From Halovenus sp. (GTDB taxonomy: Archaea; Halobacteriota; Halobacteria; Halobacteriales; Haloarculaceae), in NCBI GenBank assembly GCA_003551945.1, contig PUNZ01000209.1, positions 1-8,937 on the forward strand: 8,937 nt of DNA, given 5' to 3'. Position 1 is the first letter of the stretch; every line of letters begins with the position of its first letter. The notes under the pieces were generated by a model, which was not told where the DNA came from, did no database searches, and saw only the letters and a list, made by a program, of their open reading frames with translations. Shown here in pieces: positions 1 through 6,670 of this stretch. The position numbers and the translations under genes are program-made.

Positions 1-575
1 CCACCATCACCAGCGTACTCTGAAGCGGCTTCAAGGGCGCTGTTGAACGTTTCTCGCTGGCTAGGGTCATATAACGTCGCTGCGGGGTGCACACAAACAA
101 GGAGTCGCTGGGTATGGTCACCGATTGTGAGTTCGTGAATCCGCCCAGCCTCACTGGTAACTGCGACTGCTCGTCCAAGCAGGTGCTCCGCCGGAACCTT
201 TCCAAGCGTAATCACGAGTTCCGGTTTCACGGCGAGGAGCTCTCGGTCGAGATAGCTCCGGCAGTTCTCTCGTTCTTCCGTTTTCGGGTCGCGGTTGTTT
301 GGTGGGCGACACCGGACACAGTTCGTGATTCGAACATCCTGTCGGGCAAGTCCAACCGCACGCAATCCCTCATCCAGCACGTCACCACTTCGGCCAACAA
401 ACGGCTCGCCACGTTCATCCTCCGTTGCACCGGGCGCTTCCCCGACAAACAGCAAGTCCGCATCAGCAGGACCGACGCCATCAACGATGCGACTGCGTGA
501 TTCGACCAGCGCAGGGCAGGCCTCACAGCCACTGACTCCAAGCGTCTCCGCATCCCAGCAATCGTCAGCGTTCAT
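1..575 (-). CDS. udg: Type-4 (family 4) uracil-DNA glycosylase, 3' end cut by the window edge
   Basis: Removes uracil from DNA to start base-excision repair. I translated it by hand from the ATG at 575; 191 residues are visible with no stop before the edge. Family 4 hallmarks are present. The uracil-pocket motif GEAPG is at residues 45-49, followed by the conserved GEPFVGRSG at 56-64. The C-terminal HPA motif is at 163-165. Four cysteines, C17, C20, C86 and C105, are placed like the [4Fe-4S] ligands of the thermophilic enzymes. The segment CVRCRPPNNRDP (86-97) is also typical. Family members are about 190-220 residues, so only the tail should be missing. The start is supported by an in-frame TAA upstream and an excellent Shine-Dalgarno at 579-586. 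It lies 65 bases downstream of the DUF460 gene on the same strand, so co-transcription is likely. The family call is very firm; the operon is inferred. Confidence 0.95.
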   Translation of the reverse strand, partial: MNADDCWDAETLGVSGCEACPALVESRSRIVDGVGPADADLLFVGEAPGATEDERGEPFVGRSGDVLDEGLRAVGLARQDVRITNCVRCRPPNNRDPKTEERENCRSYLDRELLAVKPELVITLGKVPAEHLLGRAVAVTSEAGRIHELTIGDHTQRLLVCVHPAATLYDPSQRETFNSALEAASEYAGDG

Positions 576-578
576 GCT

Positions 579-586
579 ATCACCTC
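579..586 (-). promoter_or_regulatory. Shine-Dalgarno of the uracil-DNA glycosylase gene
   Basis: On the minus strand this reads GAGGTGAT, complementary over eight bases to the 3' end of archaeal 16S rRNA, and it lies three bases before the ATG at 575. It is the only strong ribosome binding site seen in the window. It fixes the start codon and fits translation from a leadered, probably polycistronic message coming from the upstream DUF460 gene. Confidence 0.8.
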
Positions 587-640
587 GTCGTGATGGTTGT
601 AATTATCTACCGGAATGGTGGCTCACCACTTCCACCCGAA

Positions 641-2611
641 TTAGTCGGGTCGGTCCGCCCGGTGTTCGCTGATAAGGCGGTCCACGAGTTCGGTCCGCTG
701 TTGGCGTTTTCGCTCGCGTGCCCGTTCGTGCCAATCCTCGATAGCGTCCTCGACCTCCCGTTCACGTGCAACAGCCAATTCATCAACCTCTTGGACGGTT
801 ACTAACTCCGCGGGCGCAACCGGGATGTCGTTCTCAAACAACACCGCATCAGCCATATCCGACAGCTGTCCGGTTCGGAGGACCAACCGTGGCTCGACCC
901 GCGCCAGCCGTTCCGCCGTTGACTGGCCCGCGCCGCTTGCGTCACGGAGTAAGATGATATCATCCTCAGCGAGCCCAAAGCTTTCGTGAGCCTCCTCGAT
1001 TGCACCCATCGTAAACTGCTCGATAACCTTGACAGGGACCAGTCCCGCTTTCTTTTCCGAGACATCCGCAAAATTCGAGTGGTCCAGTTTCCAGAGGGTT
1101 TTGAGGCGTTCGAGTTTCCCTTCAAGCCCCTCGATTTGCTCGTCCTTTGTATCAAGTTCTCGCTTCAACCGCGCATTCTCACGTTCCAGTCGAGTGACTT
1201 CGCGCCGTTCTCGCGCTTTGCGTCGTTCTTGCTTTTTTTCGCTTGTGAGTCGACGTTCGTACTCATCAAGCGTTTCGTCTTTTTGTTCAACCGTCTCTTC
1301 GAGCGAGTCAACGTACGATTGTAACCGCTCAACCTGTGTTTCCAGTCTGCGAATCCGTCGCTCCTCGGCCGTCAATTCCCGTTCAGTGTGTTCGTGTTCG
1401 TCCTCGTCCTCAGTTTCGTCTTCGGAGAGGTCGGTAAGCACGGCTTCGACCGACTCTTCATCCGCAACGACCCGCTCAATCACCAGCCCCAGGTCCTGTC
1501 TGGGGGGAACTTTCGCCGCAATTCGCTCGAATTGGTCGCGGTGGTCGTCGAATGCACCGAACGCTGCGGCGATGGCATCCCGTTCGTGGTCGTTATCGTA
1601 GCCTTCCTCACGTGTGCGGTGTTTTTTCACATCAACAGGGAGATCACGAGGTGGTACCCAGCCGGCGGCATCGAAGCTTCGGCGAATCTTCTCGACCGTG
1701 TTTGGCATTGGTTCGACATCCGCAGCGACGAGAATCGGCCGGCCGCGCTCGATTATCCACTCGATGACCGCCGCTGTATCGGCTGTTCGGGTGCTCATCA
1801 CATCAAGCAATTCGCCTTCGAGACCGACGACAGCGGCTGCAGTGGTCGTCCCGGGGTCGATACCAACGATAACGCGGTCGCGTCGTTTCGCCAGCGGTTT
1901 GAACTCGATGCCGTCCCGACGAACGCGGTTGAGTTCAACGCGGACATCCCCAGACCGCTCGTTCGAGACGGGAATATCCGCTGGCGTCCCCTCGACGGTG
2001 AAAATCGCGTTCGAAAACCCGCCGTACTTTTCGGTGACCTCGCGCTCGAAATCAAGGCCAGCATCCGACAGTGTGGAGCCAATCTCTCGTGCTCGGCGCT
2101 TGACAGAGCCGTGAATCCGTCTGGTAAATCTATCCTCGCTCCAGCCACCGCTTCCGGTCGAGCGCCCGCGGGAGACTTTGATTTCGGTCGTGTCGGTAAA
2201 GGCAGTCACTTCGTGGCCGACGTTCGCCGCGGCCAGCCGTGCGGCCGCCTCTGCCTCTTTCATTGGGGCCTTTCCGTAGGGAACGCCGTGGCGTGAGGCG
2301 ACGCGAGAGAGCGTCTCTGGTTGTTCGGCTCCGGTCACTTGGACGAGTCGGGTTTCCGTCGGGAGCCACCCGAGAAAGTGGACGAGTGCGTCCTTATTCT
2401 CGGCGAGTTCGTACATGTTGTCAGTCGCAACGATTGCGGGTGCTTCCTGTTCGATTCGCCGGCGGAGTTTGCGGTAGCTGACGACATCCCGTTCTAGTTC
2501 TTCCCCATCGAAGACGACAAGGGCATAGGAGGGTGAATCGCCACGAATATCTCCACTCTGGATATCGATTCCGAAGATAACCGAATCGAGGGCAGCCGTC
2601 CTGTCACTCAC
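641..2611 (-). CDS. DUF460 / COG2433 family protein: putative RuvC/YqgF-type RNase H-fold nuclease with coiled coil
   Basis: A 656-residue archaeal protein of unknown biological role. The DUF460 core has a RuvC-like RNase H fold: VGIDPGTT (249-256, D252), an acidic second strand AADVEP (296-301, D298 or E300), and the C-terminal helix NDHERDAIAAA (340-350, D341/D345). These are the expected metal-binding carboxylates. Residues about 140-180 hold the family-typical GRSTGSGGWS...RRIHGSVKRRAREI segment, basic and possibly nucleic-acid binding. Residues about 1-130 look like a second RNase H-like copy (GID at 14-16, ATDN at 62-65). An acidic linker and long charged coiled coil span roughly 400-515, followed by a C-terminal domain of about 140 residues. 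The start is GTG at 2611, chosen because a TATA box lies the leaderless distance upstream. The gene sits upstream of a DNA-repair glycosylase, which suggests but does not prove a DNA or RNA maintenance role. The family call is firm; nuclease activity is inferred from the fold. Confidence 0.92.
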   Translation of the reverse strand: MSDRTAALDSVIFGIDIQSGDIRGDSPSYALVVFDGEELERDVVSYRKLRRRIEQEAPAIVATDNMYELAENKDALVHFLGWLPTETRLVQVTGAEQPETLSRVASRHGVPYGKAPMKEAEAAARLAAANVGHEVTAFTDTTEIKVSRGRSTGSGGWSEDRFTRRIHGSVKRRAREIGSTLSDAGLDFEREVTEKYGGFSNAIFTVEGTPADIPVSNERSGDVRVELNRVRRDGIEFKPLAKRRDRVIVGIDPGTTTAAAVVGLEGELLDVMSTRTADTAAVIEWIIERGRPILVAADVEPMPNTVEKIRRSFDAAGWVPPRDLPVDVKKHRTREEGYDNDHERDAIAAAFGAFDDHRDQFERIAAKVPPRQDLGLVIERVVADEESVEAVLTDLSEDETEDEDEHEHTERELTAEERRIRRLETQVERLQSYVDSLEETVEQKDETLDEYERRLTSEKKQERRKARERREVTRLERENARLKRELDTKDEQIEGLEGKLERLKTLWKLDHSNFADVSEKKAGLVPVKVIEQFTMGAIEEAHESFGLAEDDIILLRDASGAGQSTAERLARVEPRLVLRTGQLSDMADAVLFENDIPVAPAELVTVQEVDELAVAREREVEDAIEDWHERARERKRQQRTELVDRLISEHRADRPD

Positions 2612-2634
2612 TGGCAGACAGCTAGGTGGTGAAC

Positions 2635-2644
2635 GGGTATAAAC
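2635..2644 (-). promoter_or_regulatory. TATA box of the DUF460 gene, leaderless type
   Basis: The minus strand reads GTTTATACCC, close to the haloarchaeal TATA consensus. Its centre is about 29 bases upstream of the GTG at 2611, so transcription should begin at or within a few bases of the start codon. No Shine-Dalgarno is visible between them. This supports a leaderless mRNA and the GTG start. Confidence 0.65.
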
Positions 2645-2838
2645 GTCCGGGCCAGACAGTACCGGTGGCGAAGTCGCTGCCGATGTATCCCGGCTGGTGC
2701 GCGAAAGTTGTTCGTTAGTTACGAGAGAGCACCGATTCGTTCCTGTTTGTCACGCATTCATGCGGGTAAGCCCGGCTTGTATTCGCCGTCTGTAGACCGC
2801 TCGATGGTACAGGTGGCTTTCTCGAAATTAGCCCTGTG

Positions 2839-2846
2839 TAACAATA
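2839..2846 (+). promoter_or_regulatory. Possible TATA element of the Tat/DUF4397 gene
   Basis: The sequence TAACAATA is centred about 26 bases upstream of the ATG at 2869, again the leaderless spacing. It matches the consensus only weakly, so this is tentative. An AT-rich stretch at 2824-2830 (GAAATTA) is an alternative that would give a leader of about 15 bases. Confidence 0.35.
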
Positions 2847-2868
2847 TCCGAACCCAGCGACGGTCAAC

Positions 2869-3975
2869 ATGGAACGCATGACAGGTACGAAATCAACGCG
2901 GAGACGCGTACTACAGGGAATCGGAGTCGGTGGAACTGCTGCAGTACTGAGCGGGGCAGCGATTGTCAGTGCAGATGAACACGAAGATGACGAAGAGGAG
3001 GAGGAAGAAGAGGAAGAAGAGGAAGAAGAAGAGGAGGAAGAGGAAGTAGATGAAGATGCAGAATTCGCCGCCCTTCGGTGTGGTCATCTCTCACCGGATG
3101 CACCGAACGTTGATGTCTACGTGGGCAAGACACCGGACCTCAATCCAACCGTTGGGTCATTGAGCTATCCTCGTTTTGGCCCCGGTCCAAACGACGCCTA
3201 TCTCCAGCTTCCGCCAGGGACGTATGATCTTGAAATCGCGCCGTTCGGCGGGACTGACCCGGTCATCGAAGTCGAAGATGTCGAACTTGAAGCCGGCGTC
3301 CGGTACTCCGCGCTTGCGGTTGGACTGCTCGGTGGCGAGCCTGGTGACGATGACGACGAAGAAGGCGTTGATGGGACAGCACTCCAGCCGCTGCTCATCG
3401 CGGATGCCGAAAGCGATGATGACGCAACGCCACCGGAAGACGAAGCAGAAGTGAGCTTCGTGCACGCTTCACCTGATGCTGGACCGGTCGACATTATCGT
3501 CGATGGCGACACCTTAGTCGAAGATGTCGACTTCGGAGACGTCAGCGACTATTATGCAGTTGAACCTGGCGAGTACGAGATTGTGGTCGAATCTGACGGA
3601 GACGCAGTCCTCACCGTCACGCGTGAACTCCGCGCCGGGACGAGCGTAACAGGATACGTGACCGGCGTTGCGAACGGTGCAGACCCTGAAGAAAACAACA
3701 ATAACGACAACAACGACAATAATAACGATAACAACAACGACAACAACGACGACGACAACGACGAGGAAGACGAAGACGAAGAAAACGACGACGAGGAAGT
3801 GGAAGAATCCGAAGAAGAAGAGGAAGACGAAGAGATGGAGGAGGTTGACGATGAGGAAGAAGAGGAAGAAGAGGAGGAAGAGATTGATGATGAAGAAGAG
3901 GACCTCCCTGGCCTGACCATCGTGACAACGCTGGATGGGACGAACCCGCTAGCGGATGGCGTCGTAACCCGATAA
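2869..3975 (+). CDS. Tat-exported protein with two DUF4397 domains and long acidic / Asn-Asp low-complexity tracts
   Basis: A 368-residue predicted secreted protein. The N-terminus is a Tat signal: twin arginines in TRRRVLQG (10-17), a hydrophobic stretch to about residue 34 and an AXA-like site (VSA, 33-35). There is no lipobox Cys. An 18-residue run of Glu follows at 42-59. The first DUF4397 domain spans about 66-178, with the family signature HLSPDAPNVDVYV at 73-85. The second starts near 194 with HASPDAGPVDIIV (199-211). After about residue 272 an Asn/Asp then Glu/Asp tract runs to 345, and the protein ends with a short hydrophobic tail (346-368). No C-terminal membrane anchor or PGF-CTERM is seen, so it is probably released or held non-covalently at the surface. 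DUF4397 domains are extracellular beta-sandwiches of unknown function. The ATG at 2869 follows an in-frame stop at 2839; the ATG at 2878 is also possible. Export and domain calls are firm; the role is unknown. Confidence 0.92.
   Translation: MERMTGTKSTRRRVLQGIGVGGTAAVLSGAAIVSADEHEDDEEEEEEEEEEEEEEEEEEVDEDAEFAALRCGHLSPDAPNVDVYVGKTPDLNPTVGSLSYPRFGPGPNDAYLQLPPGTYDLEIAPFGGTDPVIEVEDVELEAGVRYSALAVGLLGGEPGDDDDEEGVDGTALQPLLIADAESDDDATPPEDEAEVSFVHASPDAGPVDIIVDGDTLVEDVDFGDVSDYYAVEPGEYEIVVESDGDAVLTVTRELRAGTSVTGYVTGVANGADPEENNNNDNNDNNNDNNNDNNDDDNDEEDEDEENDDEEVEESEEEEEDEEMEEVDDEEEEEEEEEEIDDEEEDLPGLTIVTTLDGTNPLADGVVTR
2992..3045 (+). repeat. Poly-glutamate tract (18 consecutive Glu codons)
   Basis: Eighteen uninterrupted Glu codons, 10 GAA and 8 GAG. 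Within them the nine-base unit GAGGAAGAA is repeated three times perfectly in tandem at 3001-3027, a substrate for replication slippage that would change length in steps of three residues without breaking the frame. The tract lies between the signal peptide cleavage site and the first DUF4397 domain. Confidence 0.95.
3688..3903 (+). repeat. Asn/Asp/Glu low-complexity tract (72 residues)
   Basis: Residues 274-345 are almost only N, D and E. The first part (about 276-296) is a quasi-repeat of NNND/NND units written with mixed AAC/AAT and GAC/GAT codons. The second part is Glu/Asp-rich and includes ten consecutive Glu codons at 3853-3882, which share a 21-base identical stretch with the upstream poly-Glu tract at 3001-3021. 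Function is unknown; an extended, highly charged, cation-binding spacer is plausible. Confidence 0.92.
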
Positions 3976-4002
3976 TCGTCGAATAATCGGTCGTGCGGAC
4001 AA

Positions 4003-4008
4003 TTTTTT
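4003..4008 (+). terminator. Possible oligo-T terminator after the Tat/DUF4397 gene
   Basis: Six T residues lie about 28 bases after the TAA stop, in the 124-base gap before the next plus-strand gene. Archaeal transcription commonly ends at such T-runs without a hairpin. Its position suggests that the two plus-strand genes are transcribed separately. Confidence 0.45.
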
Positions 4009-4099
4009 GCAGACTCTGAAGCGCATAGCAGTGGCCATCAGCCGTGAGCAACAGCAATGGCACCCGTGAGACTTTGTGCAATAGCTTTGAACCTACCGC

Positions 4100-5179
4100 A
4101 TGAGTGAGCGCACGACCGAAGGCGGAGCCAGCCACCACCGTCCTTCCGCACGACAGTGGTTGCTCTTGCGGGCAAACAGATGGCTCCTCACCGGGTGCGT
4201 GTTGCTGCTGGCATTTGTCCTGCTTGTTGCGATCAGCCAGCTAAACCTCACCCCGCTCAGAGCGGTTGCGACAGAGCAAGAGACGCTCGATACGCTGTTT
4301 GCTGCATTTATCGGTGCAATCATCACGGGAACAGCAATCGTGGTTACGATTAATCAACTCGTCCTCTCACAGGAACTGGGAGCGGTTGGTGACCAGCGTG
4401 AACGAATGCAGGAGTCACTGGAGTTTCAGCAGGCGGTCGAAAAGCAAATCAGAGAGACATCCACTGCCGAACACTCAGATACGCGACTCGAAGAGTGGAT
4501 GACAAGCCCACCAGAGCCAGCGGCGTTTTTACGCATGATGCTTTCGGGACTCGAACGACAGGCGGAGGAATTACAGAAAAAAGCGGCCGCAGACACGCTC
4601 TCGGATGAGCTCTCTGACGAGATTGGAGCGTATACAGCTACCCTGACGGAAGAAGCACAAGCAGCTGGCGAAACGCTGGATGGGGCACAGTTTGGGAGTT
4701 TTGACGTCATCTGGGGAATGTTGCAGTTCAACTATTCATGGTATCTCTCTCGTGGACGACAGCTTCAACGGGAGTACGAGCGTGAAGTAGGCTACCACGA
4801 GCACGAACCGAGCGACGGTGAGGGTGAGACGGTGCAAGCGTTCTCAACGCTCATCGAAACGCTCACACTCGTCGGCCCGGCACGAGAGCACTTCAAGACG
4901 CTGTACTTTCAGTGGGAACTCATAGACCTCTCGCGTGCCTTGCTCGTTATTTCGGTTCCGGCATTACTTGTGATGGGGTCGATGATTCTCTACGTGGATG
5001 AGACGACGCTGCCCGGAACACTGTTTGGAATCGACAACCTCGTCTGGCTGAGTAGTGCAGCGTTCACCGTCGGAATATGCCCGTTCGTCGTGTTTATCCT
5101 CTCCTTGCTTCGAATTTCGACAGTTGCAAAGCAGACGCTCGCAATGGGACCATTTATCCTCCGTGATAGTCGTCGGTAG
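4100..5179 (+). CDS. Uncharacterised haloarchaeal four-helix membrane protein
   Basis: 359 residues; I do not recognise a characterised function. The topology is a 2+2 arrangement. Helices are at about 29-46 and 66-88, then a hydrophilic central region of about 190 residues (90-279) that is strongly charged and probably helical, then helices at about 280-298 and 314-337 and a short basic tail. Right after the second helix is the segment INQLVLSQELGAVGDQRERM (84-103), which resembles a motif I associate with a conserved but unnamed haloarchaeal membrane family. By general layout a bestrophin-like or DUF4239-type channel is conceivable, but I see no decisive motif. The ATG at 4100 is the first possible start, since an in-frame TGA lies at 4088-4090. 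No Shine-Dalgarno is seen. It converges with the CARDB gene with 18 bases between the stops. The gene is certain; the function is not. Confidence 0.85.
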   Translation: MSERTTEGGASHHRPSARQWLLLRANRWLLTGCVLLLAFVLLVAISQLNLTPLRAVATEQETLDTLFAAFIGAIITGTAIVVTINQLVLSQELGAVGDQRERMQESLEFQQAVEKQIRETSTAEHSDTRLEEWMTSPPEPAAFLRMMLSGLERQAEELQKKAAADTLSDELSDEIGAYTATLTEEAQAAGETLDGAQFGSFDVIWGMLQFNYSWYLSRGRQLQREYEREVGYHEHEPSDGEGETVQAFSTLIETLTLVGPAREHFKTLYFQWELIDLSRALLVISVPALLVMGSMILYVDETTLPGTLFGIDNLVWLSSAAFTVGICPFVVFILSLLRISTVAKQTLAMGPFILRDSRR

Positions 5180-5197
5180 CACAACCAGCCACTGCTG

Positions 5198-6574
5198 TCA
5201 CAGTTCGAGCGTCGCCATGTCGGAATCATCCTCGGTCACAAAACCGTACTCGACCTCGTCAGCATCAAGCCCACCGACATAGATGTTAAACAACATAATT
5301 TCCTCCGATTCACCCGGCGGAACGGAAACCTCTGTAGTGGTATGCTCATTTCCATCGAGTTCGAAAGAGACGGTTTCGTTCACCGTCTGTTCACCAGTAT
5401 TTTCGACGGTTGCTGAGGCGTTAAACCGCGTGTCGTTGAGCGTCGTATCACCAGGTTCGAAGGCCGTAATTTCGAGTTCTCCAGGCTCATCACCCTCGAA
5501 GATGAGCGTCCCGGTCTCGACAGCATCGCCAGTCGAGAGTTCGTATGTCTCCGTCCCAACACCATCTGGGTCAAGTTCGACATCAGCAAATTCGACGCTT
5601 GTTTCCTCGCCAGGGTCAAGTTCGACAGTATCGGTTGCGACAGTGTCGTTTCCAACTGTCAGTTCGACGGTTCGGTTAGCTGTGAGGTTCCCCGTATTTT
5701 CGATTGTGGCCTCAGTCGTCAGGGTAGCACCATCGTCAAGAGTCACATCACCCGGTTCAAAGTCAGTGAGTTCGAAGGTTGCAGATTCCGGAACGTCAAT
5801 CAGCGTCGTTTGGCTATCGTTTGCGGTGAAGACGCCATATTCCTGTTCGCCAGGGTCATGCGTATCAAATCGGACATTGTAGACCGTGTATGTCTCGCTC
5901 TCACCCGGTTCGAGTTCCATGGTTGTGTTGGTGAAGGGTTCGTCATCGAACCGGAGTTCAACGGTCTGATTACCGGTGGCTCCACCAGTGTTCGTAATCT
6001 CCGCGGAGACGTTCTCGCGGTGGTCATCCTCGATAGCAATATCCTGTGGGGTCAGGTCGGATACCTCAAACACCGGTGGCCGGTCGCTCTGGATATCCAG
6101 CGTCCCCGTATAGTCGTCGTCTTCTGTCCTGATATCGTATGTTATCGTCCCCAACTCAAACTGCTCCGCCGGAATATCCGCCAGTTCGACAGTTTCGGTC
6201 TCTCCCGGTCCAAGTTGTATGGACGTGCGCTCTTCGTCATCACCGAGTGCAATGGAAACCACTTCCGTCGTCGGCGTGTCACCGGTATTTTCAACGGTTG
6301 CGCTGACGGCTATCGTGGCATTTTCGTTGATGCTCGTGTTGCCAGGCTCGACATCCGCAATGGCGAACTCACCGGGTTCTTCAGCACCTAATTGAAAGAG
6401 CACGCCCAACACAACCCCTGTCGCGAGCAAGGCAACAAGGAGTAAGATAAGGATATAGAGCGTTGAGGCTGCTCGTTGTTGAGGGCGGCTGTTAATGCGT
6501 GTTCTTCGAGAACGAACTCCAATTCGAGATGAGTCAGGTGTCGAGGCTGAGCGAGTGAGGGTACTAACGGACAC
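5198..6574 (-). CDS. Membrane-anchored surface protein with four CARDB-like Ig-type repeats
   Basis: 458 residues from the GTG at 6574. An Arg/Ser-rich cytoplasmic N-terminus (about 1-36) precedes one membrane helix (about 38-62) acting as an uncleaved anchor, so the rest should face outward. Four tandem repeats of about 92-100 residues follow, starting near 70, 169, 267 and 367. Each opens with a [FL]-E-[IVL]-x-x-[FLV]-x-P-[GQ]-[ND] phrase, then an ENTG/TNTG turn and a PGE-[ST] turn, the pattern of CARDB/APHP beta-sandwich domains. Twelve N-x-S/T sequons suggest heavy N-glycosylation. It probably acts as an adhesive or structural spacer at the cell surface; the ligand is unknown. The frame is open to an upstream GTG at 6643 (481 residues), but those extra 23 residues look non-coding and a TATA-like AAATTT lies 26 bases before 6574. 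It may have its own promoter despite lying just after the SDR gene. Confidence 0.88.
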   Translation of the reverse strand: MSVSTLTRSASTPDSSRIGVRSRRTRINSRPQQRAASTLYILILLLVALLATGVVLGVLFQLGAEEPGEFAIADVEPGNTSINENATIAVSATVENTGDTPTTEVVSIALGDDEERTSIQLGPGETETVELADIPAEQFELGTITYDIRTEDDDYTGTLDIQSDRPPVFEVSDLTPQDIAIEDDHRENVSAEITNTGGATGNQTVELRFDDEPFTNTTMELEPGESETYTVYNVRFDTHDPGEQEYGVFTANDSQTTLIDVPESATFELTDFEPGDVTLDDGATLTTEATIENTGNLTANRTVELTVGNDTVATDTVELDPGEETSVEFADVELDPDGVGTETYELSTGDAVETGTLIFEGDEPGELEITAFEPGDTTLNDTRFNASATVENTGEQTVNETVSFELDGNEHTTTEVSVPPGESEEIMLFNIYVGGLDADEVEYGFVTEDDSDMATLEL

Positions 6575-6597
6575 TGGTGGCGAGATACAGACCGACC

Positions 6598-6603
6598 AAA
6601 TTT
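6598..6603 (-). promoter_or_regulatory. Possible TATA box of the CARDB gene
   Basis: AAATTT, inside the palindromic CCAAATTTGG at 6596-6605, is centred about 26 bases before the GTG at 6574 and lies downstream of the SDR stop codon. The spacing fits a leaderless transcript from 6574 and would place it inside the longer open frame that begins at 6643. Confidence 0.45.
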
Positions 6604-6670
6604 GGTTATGGACGGATTTCCAAAAGTGTGTGTGAGTATGCACTGCTTTCCGGGCGGTACAACCGACAGC

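Larger units (their letters stand above)
2612..2868. other. Divergent intergenic region of 257 bases
   Basis: This separates the DUF460 gene (minus) from the Tat/DUF4397 gene (plus). It contains the DUF460 TATA box near its left end and a weaker TATA-like sequence for the plus-strand gene near its right end. A perfect 5+5 inverted repeat (CGCAT, two-base spacer, ATGCG) lies at 2753-2764, with a short CGGG/CCCG stem just after it. No convincing coding frame or RNA gene was seen. At 12 bases the palindrome could be chance. Confidence 0.6.

Noticed and set aside
227..553. A complete 108-residue minus-strand frame
   Set aside because: It overlaps the uracil-DNA glycosylase in another frame. The glycosylase frame has all family motifs and a Shine-Dalgarno, and was easy to miss only because its stop lies outside the window.
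1388..2296. A 302-residue open frame on the plus strand opposite the DUF460 gene
   Set aside because: It is the antisense shadow of a well-recognised coding sequence. Its translation is rich in Arg, Cys, His and Trp with no recognisable domain, unlike the acidic proteins of this genome.
2753..2774. Short inverted repeats (CGCAT/ATGCG and CGGG/CCCG) in the divergent intergenic region
   Set aside because: The arms are only four or five bases and lie far from the predicted TATA boxes. Chance is a sufficient explanation, so they were only mentioned within the intergenic entry.
2992..3903. Possible CRISPR-like or other DNA repeat array in the acidic gene
   Set aside because: The repeats are short, in-frame trinucleotide and nine-base units coding for Glu, Asp and Asn. 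There are no regular spacers.
3552..4138. Long minus-strand frames rich in Ser or in Arg/Leu opposite the acidic tracts
   Set aside because: They are products of the GAA/GAG/GAC/AAC repeats read on the other strand and have no independent coding evidence.
5283..6391. Plus-strand frames of 199 and 193 residues opposite the CARDB repeats
   Set aside because: They are antisense shadows. The Ser/Val-rich translation reflects the complement of Glu/Asp/Thr codons, and the real gene has clear repeats on the minus strand.
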